A stretch of 64,000 nucleotides of DNA from Halomonas saccharevitans (GTDB lineage Bacteria > Pseudomonadota > Gammaproteobacteria > Pseudomonadales > Halomonadaceae), in the NCBI RefSeq assembly GCF_900116405.1, contig NZ_FPAQ01000002.1, positions 1 through 64,000 of the forward strand, written 5' to 3'. Each line of letters opens with the position of its first letter. Position 1 is the stretch's first letter. Positions 62,744-64,000 of the stretch are shown here, in pieces. The position numbers were made by a program, and so were the translations under genes. The notes beneath the pieces are model-generated. The model saw nothing but the letters and a program-made list of their open reading frames with translations, made no database searches and was not told the origin of the DNA.

Positions 62744-64000
62744 ATGAAATACGAAACCCAGAAGGTGGCGCTGCCCTTCTTCATGGTGGCCATGGCGCTC
62801 TTCGCGCTGCAGGTGGTCTTCGGGCTGCTGGCCGCCACCGTCTATGCCTGGCCCAACTTCATGGCCGAGGTCATGCCCTTCAATATCATGCGCGTCAGCC
62901 ATACCAACCTGCTGATCGTCTGGCTGCTGATCGGCTTCATGGGCGCCACCTACTATCTGATGCCGGAAGAGGCCGAGCGCGAGACCCACAGCCCCACCAT
63001 CGCCTATATCCAGCTGGCGATCTTCGCCTTCGCCGGCGCCGCGGCGCTGGTCGGCTACCAGTTCGGGATCCACGAAGGGCGCGAGTTTCTCGAGCAGCCG
63101 TTCTGGATCAAGGTACTGATCACCATCTCGTTCCTGATGTTCCTGTTCAATACCAGCATGACCCTCGCCAAGGGGCGGCGAACCGCCATCAACCTGGTGC
63201 TGATGCTGGGCCTGTGGCTGGCCGCAGTGTTCTGGCTGTTCGCCTTCTACAACCCCTCCAACCTCGCCGTGGACAAGCTCTACTGGTGGTGGGTGGTGCA
63301 CCTCTGGGTCGAGGGCGTGTGGGAGCTGATCATGGCGGCGCTGCTGGGTTACCTGCTGATCAAGATGACCGGCGTCGACCGCGAGGTGATCGAGAAGTGG
63401 CTCTATATCATCGTCGGCCTGTCGCTGTTCTCCGGGCTGCTGGGCACCGGCCACCACTATTACTGGATCGGCGCGCCGAGCTACTGGCAGCCCATCGGCA
63501 GCATCTTCTCCACTCTGGAGGTGATCCCCTTCTTCGCCATGGTGGTGTTCGCCTTCACCATGTTCTGGAAGGGCAGCCGCAACCATCCCAACAAGGCCGC
63601 CATGCTGTGGGCCCTGGGTTGCCCGACCGTGGCCTTCTTCGGCGCCGGCGTGTGGGGCTTCATGCACACCCTGCACTGGGTCAACTATTACAGCCACGGC
63701 ACCCAGGTCACCGCCGCCCACGGCCACCTGGCCTTCTACGGGGCGTACGTGATGTTGATGCTTGGCATCATCACCTTCGCCATGCCGCAGCTGCGCCGCG
63801 TGCAGCCCTATAACCAGGTGCTGAACATGTGGGGCTTCTGGATCATGACCGGCGCCATGTGCTTCATGACCTTCACGCTGACCTTCGCGGGTGTCGTCCA
63901 GACCCACCTGCAGCGCGTGCTGGGGATGAACTACATGGAGGTGCAGGACCAGCTCGGTCTCTTCTACCTGATGCGCCTGGGCGCCGGCGTGGCGGTGGCC
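62744..64000 (+). CDS. norB: Nitric oxide reductase subunit B (partial, runs off the window)
   Basis: The first 419 codons of an expected 450-470 are present and no stop is reached. The protein is the heme-copper-oxidase-like catalytic subunit. Seen are MKYETQKVALPFFMVAMALF, MRVSHTNLLIVWLL with a heme ligand His, VVHLWVEGVWELI with the Glu typical of NorB, and GTGHHYYWIG with the adjacent His of the FeB site. It reduces 2 NO to N2O in the membrane. The SD GAGGAGA precedes ATG 62744. Confidence 0.95.
   Translation, partial: MKYETQKVALPFFMVAMALFALQVVFGLLAATVYAWPNFMAEVMPFNIMRVSHTNLLIVWLLIGFMGATYYLMPEEAERETHSPTIAYIQLAIFAFAGAAALVGYQFGIHEGREFLEQPFWIKVLITISFLMFLFNTSMTLAKGRRTAINLVLMLGLWLAAVFWLFAFYNPSNLAVDKLYWWWVVHLWVEGVWELIMAALLGYLLIKMTGVDREVIEKWLYIIVGLSLFSGLLGTGHHYYWIGAPSYWQPIGSIFSTLEVIPFFAMVVFAFTMFWKGSRNHPNKAAMLWALGCPTVAFFGAGVWGFMHTLHWVNYYSHGTQVTAAHGHLAFYGAYVMLMLGIITFAMPQLRRVQPYNQVLNMWGFWIMTGAMCFMTFTLTFAGVVQTHLQRVLGMNYMEVQDQLGLFYLMRLGAGVAVA

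Overview
The window reads as chromosome of a moderately halophilic, facultatively denitrifying gammaproteobacterium, most likely Halomonas or a close relative. This rests on GC-rich DNA, a BCCT compatible-solute transporter, a split B12-dependent ribonucleotide reductase (NrdJa/NrdJb), an AapJQMP amino-acid importer, and complete nos, nir and nor gene sets of the cytochrome cd1 type. Family assignments come from reading motifs; no database search was possible.

Layout. 1-360: 3' end of an IS3-family element. 569-12240: copper island with a secreted cupredoxin, a two-component system, a multicopper oxidase (copA) and CopB, a glutaredoxin/MauE-like membrane protein behind a CueR-type operator, an HMA-like small protein, an APC permease split by a complete IS30-family element (7623-8832), and a Cu+ P-type ATPase. 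12307-13102: mntP behind a yybP-ykoY Mn riboswitch. 13195-16152: IalB-like protein, BCCT transporter and UspA. 16616-19435: a conserved protein, then ahpC behind an OxyR site and ahpF. 19559-20760: two small proteins of unknown function and a three-copy REP cluster. 20759-28934 (minus strand): cytochrome c-nosRZDFYL. 29121-32425: nsrR, nnrS, hemN. 32550-33902: gdhA. 34517-38105: ubiT, nrdJa, nrdJb. 38259-44043 (minus strand): nrdG1, a 56-codon glycyl-radical ORF, nrdD, nrdG2, ubiV, ubiU. 44242-45922: single-domain globin and hmp. 46059-55549: nirCF diverging from nirS-DLGHJEN. 55646-57714: second nnrS, a SirB2-like gene and a CMD-family gene. 57842-62039: aapJQMP. 62230-64000: norC and partial norB.

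How it fits together. NirS makes NO from nitrite, NorCB makes N2O and NosZ makes N2. NosR, NosDFY and NosL support NosZ, and NirCFDLGHJEN make heme d1. HemN, UbiT/U/V and NrdD/NrdG provide O2-independent heme, ubiquinone and deoxynucleotides, and NrdJ is O2-indifferent. Hmp, the globin and NnrS deal with NO. Regulation can be read by eye. TTGAY-N4-RTCAA (FNR/ANR/DNR) boxes precede the cytochrome-nosR, hemN, ubiT, nrdD, ubiU, nirS, nnrS2 and norC transcripts; in five of these the box lies exactly 22 nt from a -10-like hexamer. NsrR-type AAGATGYA motifs lie at hmp, norC, nirS, nnrS1 and the nos-leading cytochrome.

The most unusual item is the anaerobic ribonucleotide reductase. The large NrdD ORF (587 aa) stops after its zinc motif and has no N-terminal ATP-cone. 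The C-terminal glycyl-radical segment (RVMGY) is a separate 56-codon gene with its own ribosome binding site, 189 nt downstream and across a strongly structured spacer. Two NrdG paralogues flank this pair, and one is translationally coupled to ubiV.
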